NCBI RefSeq assembly: GCF_050908995.1
Contig: NC_135122.1
Location: forward strand, 15,478,501 to 15,542,500
Direction: 5' to 3'
From: Andrena cerasifolii
Taxonomy: Eukaryota > Arthropoda > Insecta > Hymenoptera > Andrenidae
DNA: 64,000 bases
In this document: in pieces, positions 49,601 to 55,450 of the stretch
How positions within the stretch are numbered: the stretch's first letter is position 1
Layout of the letters: every line of letters starts with the position of its first letter
Notes under the pieces: generated by a model
Database searches by the model: none
The model's input: the letters and a program-made list of their open reading frames with translations, nothing else
What the model was told of the DNA's origin: nothing
Program-made: the position numbers and the translations under genes

Positions 49601-52600
49601 TCTGGCTAGGAGGGAAACTAGGAAAAAATACAAAAAATTGAAAATTTATAATTTTTAAAGGCGTTGAAAGACGAAAAATATAGGGGAAAAGTGATTTCCA
49701 ACTTCAAGTGCCGTTATTTTCTTAAAAATGGTCATTTTGCATTTTTTTCAGGTTTCCCCCCTAGCCAGAAGTATACTCTTCAAAATAAAAGAAGTTTCAG
49801 TCGAATCGGACAATAACTTTTGGGGATACAGGTCCCACCGATTTTGATGAATTTTTTGACGCCTTGACTTTAACGACTCCCCAGTGCCGTCTGTAATGAT
49901 TAATTATAAAACAAAAAATATATTTCTATAATACAAGACATCCTTAATACAATGCAAAAAGTCCCATTAAATTATATATAGTAGTTTTCCTTTAATTAAT
50001 TCCTAAATATCACCTATTTTGGGGGGCTCTAGACCGGAACCTCTCCCAGATGGTCAGCTCGGTGGAGACCGAGAGTATCAATTTGCATTTTCGAATGGAT
50101 ACTAGTGAGATATGAAAACGGCGCGTCGAAGGAGCTAACATTTCCGTGATATTAGAACTTGGGCATCCACCTTAACAAGCTCCCAGAAACTTTCTAGGTA
50201 AGCTACCTTATCCCCAGCAGTCTGTAATTACGGAGCAATTGGAACTTGGAACCCGAGTCTTTGAAAGGCTAACGTATTTATACCGTGAGCCCGAAGCATC
50301 CACCCCCGACGCTTAAGATCCGTTCCAGAAGCAATCATTGTTTCCCGCGCCCAATTCCGTCATCCCTTCGAGCACAATAGGACTAACGATACTGTTGTTC
50401 GGGCCGCTGTTGCCGCGGCTGGAGCAATAACGAAGAACGAATTCCACTTGGGAATCGGGCGCGATTGAACGTCACACATTCCCACGCCGTCGTGCGTGCT
50501 CGAACAAGGGTTTGCCGCCTGGAAACGCGCGGGGGCTAGCTCGTCGCCGAGAACACGCCAATTCTACAGCTGAGAGATTTACGAGCCGCGGCTTAAGGTG
50601 AACCACGATCCCCTTTCGACACCCCCTTCCCCCGCGAGTTAATCCAGGAACCGTGAAGGTCGAGAGTACATATCGCGTTCCACGAGTGTCATTCCCATTT
50701 TCCAGGCAATGATAGCGGCGCGGCGCGGGGAAAGAGGCTAGAAGAATCGCGAGAATTAAACGAACCGTGGTAGCCTGGAAATACGGATTTCTTGGGGCCA
50801 GGTCGGATACCGATGGTTAAGGGGTCATGCTCAGTCAGGAGGCCGAAAAAAAGGGTGGTCTTTGGAAATTTTTTACTCAAAAGCTATAACACATTTCTCA
50901 AACAATCTTTTTTCCCTTTTAAGCATTGCATCTAGTACCGTGCATAGTATTTTTTTTATTTAAAAATTTGTATCAATACAGGGAATGTCACAAATGAGCT
51001 TTATCGAGAAAATTGTTTCGCTGCAGTGCAGAGTGAGCATTACCTGTTCTTAACCAGTATAGCAAAATTTTAACGTTATCTTACGGTGGCATTTGAATTT
51101 TATAACCCTTTGTGATTCAACAGTTCCGTCCCAGTTGTCGCCAACAAAATCTTAATACATAAAGCAGAAAGTTTATATACGTTTGCGTGTTTGTCCGTCG
51201 CTCAAAAAGCTTCGAACGGTAGACTCTTGGATCGCGAAATGTGCCTGGCTAATCCAGATGAATGTGACTATTCTTTCCGCCCCAAAAAACTAGAAAAGTA
51301 GCGCAGCTACTGTGCTATAAATCGCAGAATCACGAGAAATGGACATTCCTCGTTTTTCCCCTCAGCATTCACATAATAAACCCCTAAAATCTTGGACCCT
51401 TTCTCCATTCCGACGTATATCCGAATCGCTTAAATTACCCTGCGTAGAAAGGTCGATCATTATCTATTTAATTAGCATAGCGACGAAGTGACTGCAGCCA
51501 GCCTCACTAGCGAAAGTGTGAAACCAGATGTCGCACAAATTGAACAACTCTCCCAGCCGCGCCAGCGGCGTCATTGTTATTAATATCCCCGCGTTAGGGG
51601 TGCTCGGAGTCGCCCTGATTGCCACTGGGACGAACTAAAGTAAATTCACGAAATAATTCCCCCGACGGACGCATCCCCCGCCGATCAATGTCCAACTTCG
51701 CCATTGTTCGACTCCGACAGTGTGCACGCGGATGATTGGTTCCTCCCGTGACGGGGGAGAACGAGAGAGTAACCGATAATCCGTAATACGTATTACTTAT
51801 CGAGGGTCCGTTCGCGAGCGGGACCAAGGCGCTGCTCAGACAAGCGCCGATACCAGGCATTCAGCCGGAGCGGAGACTCCACTAAACTTCGCTCCCGACG
51901 AGAATACCGCCGACGGCCCGGTGAAAGGGAACGCCGCCGCGTCGGTGGGGGGCAAGAAGCCCCAGCCTCCTTCGAACCTTTTCCTGCAGGCTGGAAAATC
52001 GAACCAGCCACCGGCTGCACACCGAATTCCCAGGTTCCCGAGCCCGTCGCCTGTCTGCCTGTGTGCGTGAACTTTGTAACTCGCACGTACGGATGTCGCC
52101 AAGTTCCACCTGCCGGTGGATGCACACCGGGCGGCGGAGACACCGCGAGCCTGTTCAGACGCAAGCGGCACGCCAGCCGATGCCATTGCGAGACACCTGT
52201 TATAGCTGCGCCGCAACTGTTAACGCGCTACAGTCACGGCGAAAGGCGATGGGCCCTCAAGGACGCCCCCCACCAACGCGTCTTGGCTCTGCTTGCTCCG
52301 CCCACTGCTGCGCTTAGGAGGGGAGAGTGTGTAGCGCGCTCTTTATCTTTTGAATAAGGAAGTAGGTAAAAGGTGTAAAAGTGCAATTTTCCAGTTCAAT
52401 TGCCGCGCCTTTACGATTCCAAAGGGGATTTATCGGAAAAGAATATATCGCTTTTTCCACAAGCGTGGTATATCAGAAGTTACGTTTCTAGGAGCAGACT
52501 ATTAAAGCGTGATTGTATAACTGTTACCCAAGTAAAATTATCACTGGACAGTTAAGAGATCGAAAATTGCGAAAATGGTAAGTCAAAAATGACGGTGGGT

Positions 52601-54568
52601 TGCAGTTGAACTCCATATGACCGATTTCTGATTAGGCCAGCTCGCGATGGCTTCTCGCGCCTCTTCTGTGCTTTGTTAAATTTCACAATGCACAATAAAC
52701 TAATTCTCTATTATATCATAAATTTATATTTCTTTCAACATTTTTTCATAGTTTTTCATTAAAAATAAAGTATTTACTTTATAAAAAAAAACACTACATT
52801 TTTTGTACTTGCTACATGATCACGCCCTAAGGCGGTGACCCAGAAGGCTGCCCTGGGGAGCCCAGACGTCCTCCAAATTGAAAACAGACATCGGATTCGG
52901 TATTTTCATCCCCGAACTAGACTAGTCTAATTTTTACAACTGAATTAAAAATCTATGCACTGGAGGGTTAAGAGATGTTTCAGCTTGAAATGCTTCGGTT
53001 TAAGCTTTGAATTGCAATTGGTCTACGCCGATCAGCAACGGTAACGCCGCCGCTTCGCGGAAACACGTGTTGTCGCGACTGGGGGAGCGGATGAAAGGTG
53101 TGGGTTAGGGTTATCGGCAAGCAGGAAACGATCGATGGGCCTGTAACGCGCTCTCCGCAAAAGTGACGCGTAGAGAGCCGAAATTATCGCCTCGGCGGGG
53201 TCGTGGGACCGATTGTTCAGTGGAATCTCGAATTCGTCATACAAATGGATGAACACGTGAGCTCCACTGGCTCAATTAAGATCTTCCCTTGCCAACGTCC
53301 CTTGAAGCGCGTTACGTTGCCGACGCAGGATGGCGAGCCGTCTAGCTCGGCGCTGTCTCGATTAGTAAGACAATGGATCGTCAAGCACGAGTGCTGGTCA
53401 AACTTTTCCCTCTCATCCAATAAAGCCGCAAATCCCCCTCGGCTAAATCTCCGGCGTACACAGAGGCCCGCGACACGCGCGGATATTATCAGACACACGG
53501 GTATGAAGTATATATCGTGGCGGCGCTATCTGAATAGCAAACTCGTGAAATCGACGAGGAAAAAGCACAGGAAGCTTCGGCTTCCGTCCCGCGGCAAAGG
53601 AGCGACCAGCGATTTCCGAAGCTCTGTCCTGCATTCGACCACAGCTCGAGGGATCGTAAAATCGAGGAAGAAGCTCCCCCGCTTTCGCAAACACCGGCTC
53701 CGAAGTATTTCGCCGCGGCTGGGGAGTATCGAGGGTACTCCAACACCGCTACCAGAAGCGCCGCAGAGTGGCATCAGCGGCGCTATTGGAGACGCTCTCG
53801 GGGGATGATCCGACGAGCAGCGAAACACTGTTGTCGCGGATACCTGAGCCTCGCAGAGGTATCGCTGGGATTACGGGTCTCTTTATCTTGGTGCTTTATC
53901 CAGCTTTCACCTAGAGACGAATGTAGGTAACAGTAGCGTTTGAAGCGGTTGCGGAGAACCTTTCACGTGTCTCGCGTTGTTATCTTCCAGAGGGTTATCT
54001 TCATATCCGCGCAAATCCCTCCCCGAGTGGTACAAGTAGATAGAAAAGCCCAAATCTACCCAAATACACGGTGCGCTCCCTAAACGACACCTGGTGCAAT
54101 TACCCATCGCGACATCAAAGCTCCAGCTACGCCGTTTCCCAAAGATCACCTCTATTCCGGTGACAGAGGCTTAACCAGCGAGACGAAAGTCGTGCTTGCA
54201 GCGTCTGCGAGCCGCGGAACCACGGAAATGATCGCCTTTCAAAGGCAGCGCCGGCGCGTTGAAGTGGTGTTTTTCCGCTGTTCCACGTTACACTCGTTAC
54301 AGAACGTAGATACCGAGTGTTCCGAACGGTCCCAAAGTCAGACTAACGCGCGCAACCGTTCCTCCGCTCAGTCAGCCGCTACCACAGGCTCCCGTCCGCG
54401 AGCCGTGTCCTTTGGGAGGATCACGGAAACGTTCGGCTGGCTCACGCCCGGGAGTCTCTGGCAGCCTGCGTAGTGCCTAAGACACCTCCCTCTCTGAGGG
54501 ATCCTGAGGATCCTCTAACTACCGCGATCGGGCCGGGACAGTTTCTCTCTCACCTTGTCAATCGGCAT
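4490..54568 (-). CDS. MDM1: MDM1-like centriole/microtubule-associated protein, 15 coding exons
   Basis: Hand-assembled gene. Exons (minus strand): 54568-54554, 34360-34258, 30852-30793, 19822-19686, 19304-19028, 18140-18020, 17806-17686, 14893-14824, 13969-13737, 13445-13367, 11070-10918, 9196-8867, 6117-5854, 5642-5380, 4900-4490. Phases agree at every junction, and the 2,637 nt give 878 residues plus a stop. Known for the family: MDM1 binds microtubules, localises to centrioles and restrains centriole duplication; [S/T]EYxxxFxW repeats are its hallmark. Seen here: SEYRSTYTW at about residues 8-16, TEYRLQFAW at 127-135, ELRRLADEYK at 269-278, a HHLDRTTG...LLPSP block near 295-312, and a basic C-terminus RFDKFWGKG near 865-873. 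The middle is low complexity (Thr, Ala, Pro, Lys/Glu), probably disordered. Human MDM1 is about 714 residues, so this is somewhat longer. Family assignment rests on remembered motifs, not a search. The exon 9 exit and the exon 5 acceptor are the uncertain points. Confidence -1.
5126..5358. mobile_element. TTAA-flanked MITE (piggyBac-like target choice)
   Basis: A 233-bp element with TTAA at both ends (5,126-5,129 and 5,355-5,358), including flanks. Outside-in, the ends read TTAAGGGGGAACACC and TTAAGGGGAGGTTCC. It lies in intron 14, its right end about 20 bp from the exon 14 donor. Its right half is closely similar to 49,314-49,445, including GGTTCCGGTCTAAAAGTCG and AGGAATACTTGTTTAAAAGG. TTAA duplications are typical of piggyBac-type elements; no transposase is present, so class assignment is inference. 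Confidence -1.
5380..5642 (-). CDS. MDM1: MDM1 exon 14, Ser/His/Gln-rich
   Basis: A 263-nt exon with acceptor TTTGATTTCAAG and donor AAAAG|GTCAGAG. It encodes EPLTRPHSEAKTWTPSSFPS, APQSAPPELAAQHKSQHSQH, SGYKSPESESVSIGSFTG, LNGHKDMDSERDSPLPTRAQ, and GTSTPTQGEK, leaving phase 0. It completes a Glu with exon 13. It has several SP/TP sites and no known domain. A 233-bp MITE begins about 20 bp past the donor in the following intron. Confidence -1.
5854..6117 (-). CDS. MDM1: MDM1 exon 13, NWTVPLDTGKTFTVTQN segment
   Basis: A 264-nt exon with acceptor AAACGTTGCAG and donor GAAG|GTAGCC. It opens MTAEPQVNGDVTGG, with Met completed by the last base of exon 12, then has a Ser/Pro-rich stretch, and ends RSPEPVNWTVPLDTGKTFTV-TQNVRE. 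SPEP repeats (KSPPEP, KSPEQ, RSPEPV) look like proline-directed kinase sites. The final 25 residues are far less biased than the rest and look conserved, perhaps equivalent to the SPSYWHPSRR-type block of vertebrate MDM1 (weak inference). Confidence -1.
8033..8290. mobile_element. MITE, CTAAGGGG/ACGTAAGG family, copy 1
   Basis: It begins CTAAGGGGCGCTCCTTAAAT followed by TACGTAAGG and ends with a degraded inverted counterpart (CCTTAGGTGATTCGAGGATG then AGCCCT). The interior is shared with 31,425-31,758, for example the CATTGCATTTTCCAGTTA and TTTCAAAGGTTTGTATAATT segments. It looks non-autonomous; this copy's right inverted end is more decayed than that of copy 2. Confidence -1.
8490..8534. repeat. 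(GA)n and (CA)n microsatellite
   Basis: About eleven GA units followed by ACACACACGCACACA-type sequence. Confidence -1.
8867..9196 (-). CDS. MDM1: MDM1 exon 12, poly-Thr and poly-Ala low-complexity exon
   Basis: A 330-nt exon with acceptor GTATGTTCTAG and donor CCTA|GTAAGTAG, in and out in phase 1. It encodes FLATTAPPHRPLHHSKPS, a run of nine Thr, VKPPVKHSVHTSVHHPPPTS, five Ala, QDRVKDISRGHGPHEAK, a run of ten Ala, then SKSSSDSRYASNRAATAVQP. The Thr and Ala runs sit on repetitive DNA and are likely length-polymorphic. This block is largely disordered and has no counterpart that I recall in vertebrate MDM1, so it accounts for part of the extra length. Confidence -1.
9409..9601. mobile_element. 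hAT-like MITE with 8-bp target duplication
   Basis: A 193-bp element with inverted ends CAGTGGCGGATTTAA...TTAAATCCGCCACTG. The flanks are TCAAGTAC on the left and TGAAGTAC on the right, an 8-bp target duplication with one mismatch, as expected for hAT transposons. There is no coding capacity. The interior has a GC-rich left part and an AT-rich right part. Confidence -1.
9628..9813. mobile_element. Tc1/mariner-like MITE
   Basis: A 186-bp element with TA at both ends and inverted ends TAAGTATTAGGACACCT / TAAATATTAGGACACCT. TA flanks suggest Tc1/mariner-type mobilisation. A solo related end (TAAGTGTTAGCGCACCTG then TTGTATTT) is at about 63,397-63,423. No transposase. Confidence -1.
10918..11070 (-). 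CDS. MDM1: MDM1 exon 11, Ser/Pro-rich with polyproline
   Basis: A 153-nt exon with acceptor GGGTGTTTCAG and donor AAAA|GTACGT. In the chosen frame it encodes TGPGRVRWSIREPSTISPTG, SSSSVPPLPPPPPGPGPAPF, then HRRSPQVHRK. One other frame has a stop just before the donor, and the remaining frame is an arginine-rich string typical of a shadow. The chosen phase (in 1, out 1) fits exons 10 and 12. Polyproline suggests a possible SH3/profilin ligand (inference only). Confidence -1.
11071..13366 (-). other. MDM1 intron 10
   Basis: A 2.3-kb intron. It is GC-rich near exon 11 and strongly AT-rich from about 11,560 to 12,450, with a G-run at 13,192-13,220. I see no exon, complete transposable element or RNA gene. 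Confidence -1.
13367..13445 (-). CDS. MDM1: MDM1 exon 10, Lys/Glu-rich charged segment
   Basis: A 79-nt exon with a very good acceptor (TTCCTTTTCCCCAG) and donor GTAAGTAG. It encodes EKEKEQKDKEKEPREKSGEP, then ERHPRP, probably a single charged helix or disordered linker. All three frames are open, so the frame is set by phase: it must leave one base for exon 11, whose proline/serine-rich frame is the plausible one. The exon itself is convincing; the frame is inferred. Confidence -1.
13737..13969 (-). CDS. MDM1: MDM1 exon 9, basic Ser/Pro-rich; donor uncertain
   Basis: The exon starts after acceptor GTTTGTAACAG and encodes GDGALLPSPTREKLEPVIPR, then a lysine/arginine-, serine- and proline-rich stretch ending PSVTKDAK. 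To keep frame into exon 10 it must end in phase 0. The best such site is AAG|GTGCTT at 13,737, a weak donor. If not spliced, the frame continues VLLADEFEFE to a TAG at 13,704-13,706, giving a possible short isoform of about 389 residues without the C-terminal half. The start and reading frame are well supported; the 3' end is not. Confidence -1.
13970..14823 (-). other. MDM1 intron 8
   Basis: An 854-nt intron with no recognisable repeat or gene. T- and A-runs lie near 14,637-14,680. Confidence -1.
14824..14893 (-). CDS. MDM1: MDM1 exon 8, HHLDRTTG block
   Basis: A 70-nt exon with acceptor GATCTGTTGCAG and donor GTGG|GTAAGTG. It encodes DSERSRARKDFLIRHHLD followed by RTTGV, with one base left for exon 9. 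Joined to exon 9 it reads RHHLDRTTGVGDGALLPSP, which parallels the THHDLTTPAVGGAVLVSPS block I recall from human MDM1. The splice falls inside this conserved block, and the phase match there strongly supports both exons. Confidence -1.
14894..17685 (-). other. MDM1 intron 7
   Basis: A 2.8-kb intron, AT-rich around 15,600-16,150 and GC-richer elsewhere. A short ATT repeat lies near 15,775-15,788. A plus-strand open frame at 16,740-17,066 is cysteine-rich but has no family resemblance or start/splice support. Confidence -1.
17686..17806 (-). CDS. MDM1: MDM1 exon 7, ELRRLADEYK segment
   Basis: A 121-nt exon with acceptor TTGATTCTTTGCAG and donor AAG|GTAATT, out in phase 0. It encodes GKKSGRTVRISDDKGLGKHQ, then EAPFPTSEVIELRRLADEYK. 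The end resembles the ELREKAEFYRKR region of vertebrate MDM1, a short helical charged block in the middle of the protein (from memory). The match is short but falls in the right order relative to the other conserved blocks. Confidence -1.
18020..18140 (-). CDS. MDM1: MDM1 exon 6, acidic segment
   Basis: A 121-nt exon between acceptor AATTGTTCGCAG and donor CAG|GTCAGA. It encodes VQASELEPLVGGTGTDTIDG, then VVPEGDEREEDMPDLKVAFR, with the last Arg completed by exon 7. It is strongly acidic and has no known domain. Phases (in 1, out 2) match exons 5 and 7, which is the main support. A four-copy tandem array lies in the intron between this exon and exon 5. Confidence -1.
18253..18905. repeat. Four-copy tandem array with alternating A-B-A-B copies
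   Basis: Copies start near 18,253, 18,428, 18,602 and 18,752 (periods about 175, 174 and 150 bp), each opening ATTGAAAGCTAYGG or ATTGACAGCTATGG followed by CTCTGGTCCCT. Copies 1 and 3 share TTGGAACCTAC and CGTTTCGGCGGT; copies 2 and 4 share TGGAACTACTAC and GATCTTCAGCTCC. This shows duplication of a two-copy unit. A fifth degenerate start lies near 18,910. The array fills most of intron 5. Confidence -1.
19028..19304 (-). CDS. MDM1: MDM1 exon 5, second motif TEYRLQFAW
   Basis: The exon encodes EVTAQSALPPSQLSKAISRI, then STEYRLQFAWPRRPQLTNGE, an Ala/Gly/Pro stretch, RKSLSMGALKQG, and a basic end HKKRPGDVDHKRDG. TEYRLQFAW matches the [S/T]EYxxxFxW family repeat exactly. The donor is GATG|GTAAAT, leaving one base (G). 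The acceptor is the uncertain side: TTACAG at 19,305 is used here. A second AG at 19,344 in the same frame would add 13 residues (LEELRTKKAPKLQ). Neither has a good pyrimidine tract. Confidence -1.
19686..19822 (-). CDS. MDM1: MDM1 exon 4
   Basis: A 137-nt exon with acceptor ATGTTCGTTTCAG and donor GTACGT, entered in phase 1 and left in phase 0. It encodes GPTLEPPLPRRKKCPELAY followed by KTHEFITAADGG and ends VADKVR. The basic RRKKCPELAYKTHEF segment has the Tyr-x-x-x-Phe spacing of the repeats but lacks Trp, so it may be a degenerate repeat (inference). It follows an 11-kb intron and precedes a 381-nt intron. Confidence -1.
19823..30792 (-). other. MDM1 intron 3
   Basis: An 11-kb intron. 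It contains the foldback element at 20,537-21,581, a repeat segment at about 25,400-25,500 shared with 48,420-48,490, and a GGGCCGGCC element-end fragment near 25,183. AT-rich stretches (for example 21,850-23,350, 23,930-24,290 and 26,740-27,050) alternate with CpG-rich islands (for example 25,970-26,130 and 27,400-27,850). No nested gene is supported on either strand. Confidence -1.
20537..21581. mobile_element. 1-kb foldback element with long inverted repeats
   Basis: Ends are CACAGTGGTGCATAATGACA on the left and, inverted, CACAGTGGTACATAATGACA on the right. Imperfect inverted repeats run about 20,537-20,805 and 21,315-21,581. They continue inward with a second matching block (21,067-21,110 against about 21,265-21,315), after an unmatched left insert. 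A 5-bp direct repeat CGCCG flanks it (20,532-20,536 and 21,582-21,586). No transposase is encoded. The superfamily is not certain. Confidence -1.
30793..30852 (-). CDS. MDM1: MDM1 exon 3, short acidic/Ser-rich exon
   Basis: A 60-nt exon with acceptor TTTTGATTGCAG and donor GTAAGA. It encodes TTQASAKLQSAKSTEDENTE using one base from exon 2, and leaves one base (G) for exon 4. Entry and exit phases are the same and the length is divisible by three, so skipping it would keep the frame. It carries no recognisable domain. Support comes from both splice sites and from phase agreement with exons 2 and 4, not from homology. Confidence -1.
31425..31758. mobile_element. MITE, CTAAGGGG/ACGTAAGG family, copy 2
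   Basis: A 334-bp element with inverted ends, CTAAGGGCATTTCTTAAATT then ACGTAAGG on the left, and CCTTACGTAATTTAAGGACG then AACCCCTAG on the right. The interior is homologous to 8,033-8,290. A TA next to each GGG-end hints at a TA target duplication. Non-autonomous. Confidence -1.
32590..32660. repeat. AT-rich palindrome
   Basis: Arms GAAGTTATTCGGGAATAACG followed by AATAATT, and AATTATTCATTCTCGAATAA followed by CTT, are inverted counterparts around a short loop. The surrounding sequence is rich in ATTCGAA-type words. It may be a small decayed inverted-repeat element. Confidence -1.
34258..34363 (-). CDS. MDM1: MDM1 exon 2, first SEYxxxYxW microtubule-binding motif
   Basis: The exon is bounded by a TAGCAG acceptor and a GTAAGT donor. 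It encodes LHSEYRSTYTWHEYTG then a proline-rich tail ending PPPTS, leaving one base (A) that completes Thr with exon 3. SEYRSTYTW is the clearest N-terminal family signature. The acceptor is a NAGNAG tandem: cutting after TAG adds a Gln (exon start 34,363), cutting after CAG gives MPIDK-LHSEY (start 34,360). Both keep frame. I use the CAG version in the length count because it aligns better with the family start. Confidence -1.
37530..37640. mobile_element. Element fragment with CAGTGGCGCGC end
   Basis: It begins GCAGTGGCGCGCTCGGG and contains AAATATTTTTATTGCAAATT followed by CGATAAAATTCATT. That segment matches, inverted, sequence near 7,115-7,145. No clear second end. Probably a decayed hAT-like copy (inference). 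Confidence -1.
39480..40195. mobile_element. Foldback element with 23-bp repeats in its arms
   Basis: The outer arms (about 39,480-39,635 and 40,060-40,195) are inverted copies, sharing for example CTAAATATCAGACT and AAGTTACGGTTCCTAT. Inside them, the right arm has nine head-to-tail copies of a 23-bp unit (AAAAAATAAAAGTTATAGAA followed by GCT or CCT; 39,862-40,070), while the left arm has only about three copies in inverse orientation. The centre is AT-rich and non-coding. Tandem repeats within inverted arms are characteristic of foldback transposons. Confidence -1.
42053..42902. mobile_element. Inverted-repeat element with roughly 190-bp arms
   Basis: Arms at about 42,053-42,241 and 42,715-42,902 are inverted copies, sharing for example GAGCTCCTRTAGAGCAAAC and CAGGAAACGAAGTTTCAGAA. 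The centre is AT-rich with no coding capacity. Just left, near 41,943, is TCAAAATTAAAGGAACACT, a sequence of the kind found at the ends of Tc1-like elements (from general knowledge), so the full element may begin there. Confidence -1.
42906..42988. repeat. Near-perfect hairpin, 38-39 bp arms, 6-nt loop
   Basis: Arms 42,906-42,944 and 42,951-42,988 are inverted copies with a single 1-nt indel and no other mismatch; the loop is TATTTC. It abuts the right arm of the inverted-repeat element at 42,053-42,902. It is much better preserved than that element, so it is either recent or maintained. No target duplication recognised. Confidence -1.
45112..45150 (+). repeat. Retroelement-like stem motif ending GAAACGTC
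   Basis: CTTGAAGATGATCT, a short loop, then AGATCGAAACGTCGG. The GATCT/AGATC stem followed by GAAACGTC resembles a motif common at the ends of Penelope-like and related retroelements. It is not a canonical hammerhead core. An AT-rich tail follows. No reverse transcriptase sequence is found nearby, so at most this is a truncated end. Confidence -1.
46659..46688. repeat. (AT)n microsatellite
   Basis: About 15 AT units followed by a T/A-rich tract. Intronic. Confidence -1.
48420..48490. repeat. Dispersed repeat, inverted copy of 25,420-25,500
   Basis: ATATATATTTTCACAGAATA followed by AGTAGTAGTTATTGAGT also occurs, reverse-complemented, at about 25,437-25,486, with further similarity outward. 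The second copy's surroundings contain a GGGGCCGCAGCTCC stretch and the first has a GGGCCGGCC stretch. This suggests two decayed copies of one element. Confidence -1.
49314..50048. mobile_element. Longer relative of the TTAA MITE with nested inverted repeat
   Basis: The left end TTAAGGGGAGGTTCCGGTCT and the right end, inverted, TGGGAGAGGTTCCGGTCTAG share a 15-bp core. The left 130 bp match the right half of the MITE at 5,126-5,358. The right flank lacks TTAA, so the end is diverged or truncated. Inside lies another inverted repeat (about 49,531-49,630 against 49,740-49,850), with shared CCAAAAGTTATTRTCCGATT and CTAGCCAGAAGTATA words. No coding region. Confidence -1.
54554..54568 (-). CDS. MDM1: MDM1 exon 1, coding part (MPIDK)
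   Basis: Only five codons, Met-Pro-Ile-Asp-Lys, followed directly by a GTGAGAG donor in phase 0. Joined to exon 2 this gives MPIDK-LHSEYR, closely parallel to the vertebrate MDM1 start (MPVRFKGLSEYQ as I recall it), which is why I choose this ATG. The next coding exon is 20 kb away. An in-frame ATG also exists 14 codons upstream (at 54,610) with an open frame between. That would add MIGSFWNLCRACPS, which has no family counterpart that I know of, so I treat it as less likely. Neither ATG has a strong start context. Confidence -1.
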
Positions 54569-55450
54569 TGAAGGGCACGCACGACAGAGGTTCCAGAATG
54601 AACCAATCATGAGGCCGCGGTGTGTGGGGCAGTGGATCAGTAGTGACACAGCCGCTGTGTTAGCGACGGGGCCGTTGAGACGACGCGGTGCACGGTCGTC
54701 AGGCCAGGTTGATCTCTCCTCCCGAGGACGTGACTCCTCGGCGTCTACGAGGACGCGGCTAACACTTGCTCCTCACTTGTACTCTTGCTGCTCCGCCACC
54801 TTCGGCCGCTACCACCACCTCCTCCGCTTCGTGCGCCTCCACCACCTCCTCCGCTTCGTGCGCCTCCGTTTTCCCCCTCGCTCCCTCGGGGTCCCCGTTG
54901 AAGGCGGTATTCGCGAGCGGCGGTCGGTTCGTCCGGCTTTGCTCCGTCTGCGTGGCACGCGCGTATGCACGCGTGTATATACGCGCGGGTGTGCGCGCGC
55001 GGTCGGACGGACGGGAGTGACACACGAGGACGATGGGGCACGCGCGGCCGCACGGTAGACAGCGCCGGTGTGAACGGAGCGTGGTGGTTGTGCCCGCGAC
55101 GAGAGAAATGGAAAAGAGAAAGAGAGAGAGAGAAATATAACGTGAGCGCGGAGGCAGAGCTCGGGGGGTGCAGCCTTAGCGGGACTTTAACCCTCTGCAC
55201 TCGTGGTGCGTCTCCTGGTAGCAGAGAGCAGGGGGGGGGGCGCTCCACCGTATATGCCCGTCCCCGGGGCTGAAATTTTCAAGGGAGCCGGGCACTCGGC
55301 TTCGCCGCGTAACGCGGTATACTTTTCGGCGTTCGGAGCACTGTGCGCGAAGCGAGCGTGCCCTCGCAATGAGTTGCACGCGGAAGCGTGGAACAATCGC
55401 GACTGGAAAGCTTTGAGAGTCTCGAGTATCTTGACTGAAGGGTAGAGTTA
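54569..55450 (-). promoter_or_regulatory. Putative MDM1 promoter and 5' UTR
   Basis: CpG-rich sequence directly upstream of the chosen start codon. It contains a perfect 27-bp tandem duplication (54,814-54,840 and 54,841-54,867), a palindromic TGTATATACG near 54,975, and an AGAGAGAGAG run near 55,115-55,135 that could bind GAGA-type factors. The transcription start cannot be placed. The in-frame ATG at 54,610 lies in this region. Calling it a promoter is inference from position and composition. Confidence -1.
54814..54867. repeat. Perfect 27-bp tandem duplication
   Basis: Two exact copies of ACCACCTCCTCCGCTTCGTG followed by CGCCTCC, upstream of the MDM1 start codon, possibly within its 5' UTR. 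Confidence -1.

Larger units (their letters stand above)
34364..54553 (-). other. MDM1 intron 1 (20 kb)
   Basis: The long first intron between the five-codon exon 1 and exon 2. It holds two foldback elements (39,480-40,195 and 42,053-42,902), a strong hairpin (42,906-42,988), a MITE relative (49,314-50,048), a retroelement-like stem motif (45,112-45,150), an AT microsatellite, and many CpG-rich islands (for example 35,330-35,900, 38,860-39,290, 40,270-41,110, 43,980-44,480, 46,100-46,560 and 51,820-52,320). Long open frames in the islands occur on both strands, lack splice and start logic, and look non-coding. Islands could be first-intron enhancers (inference). Confidence -1.

Noticed and set aside
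53203..53808. 201-codon plus-strand open frame in intron 1
   Set aside because: It lies in a CpG-rich island where several frames on both strands are open, it has no recognisable domain, and there is no promoter or splice logic.
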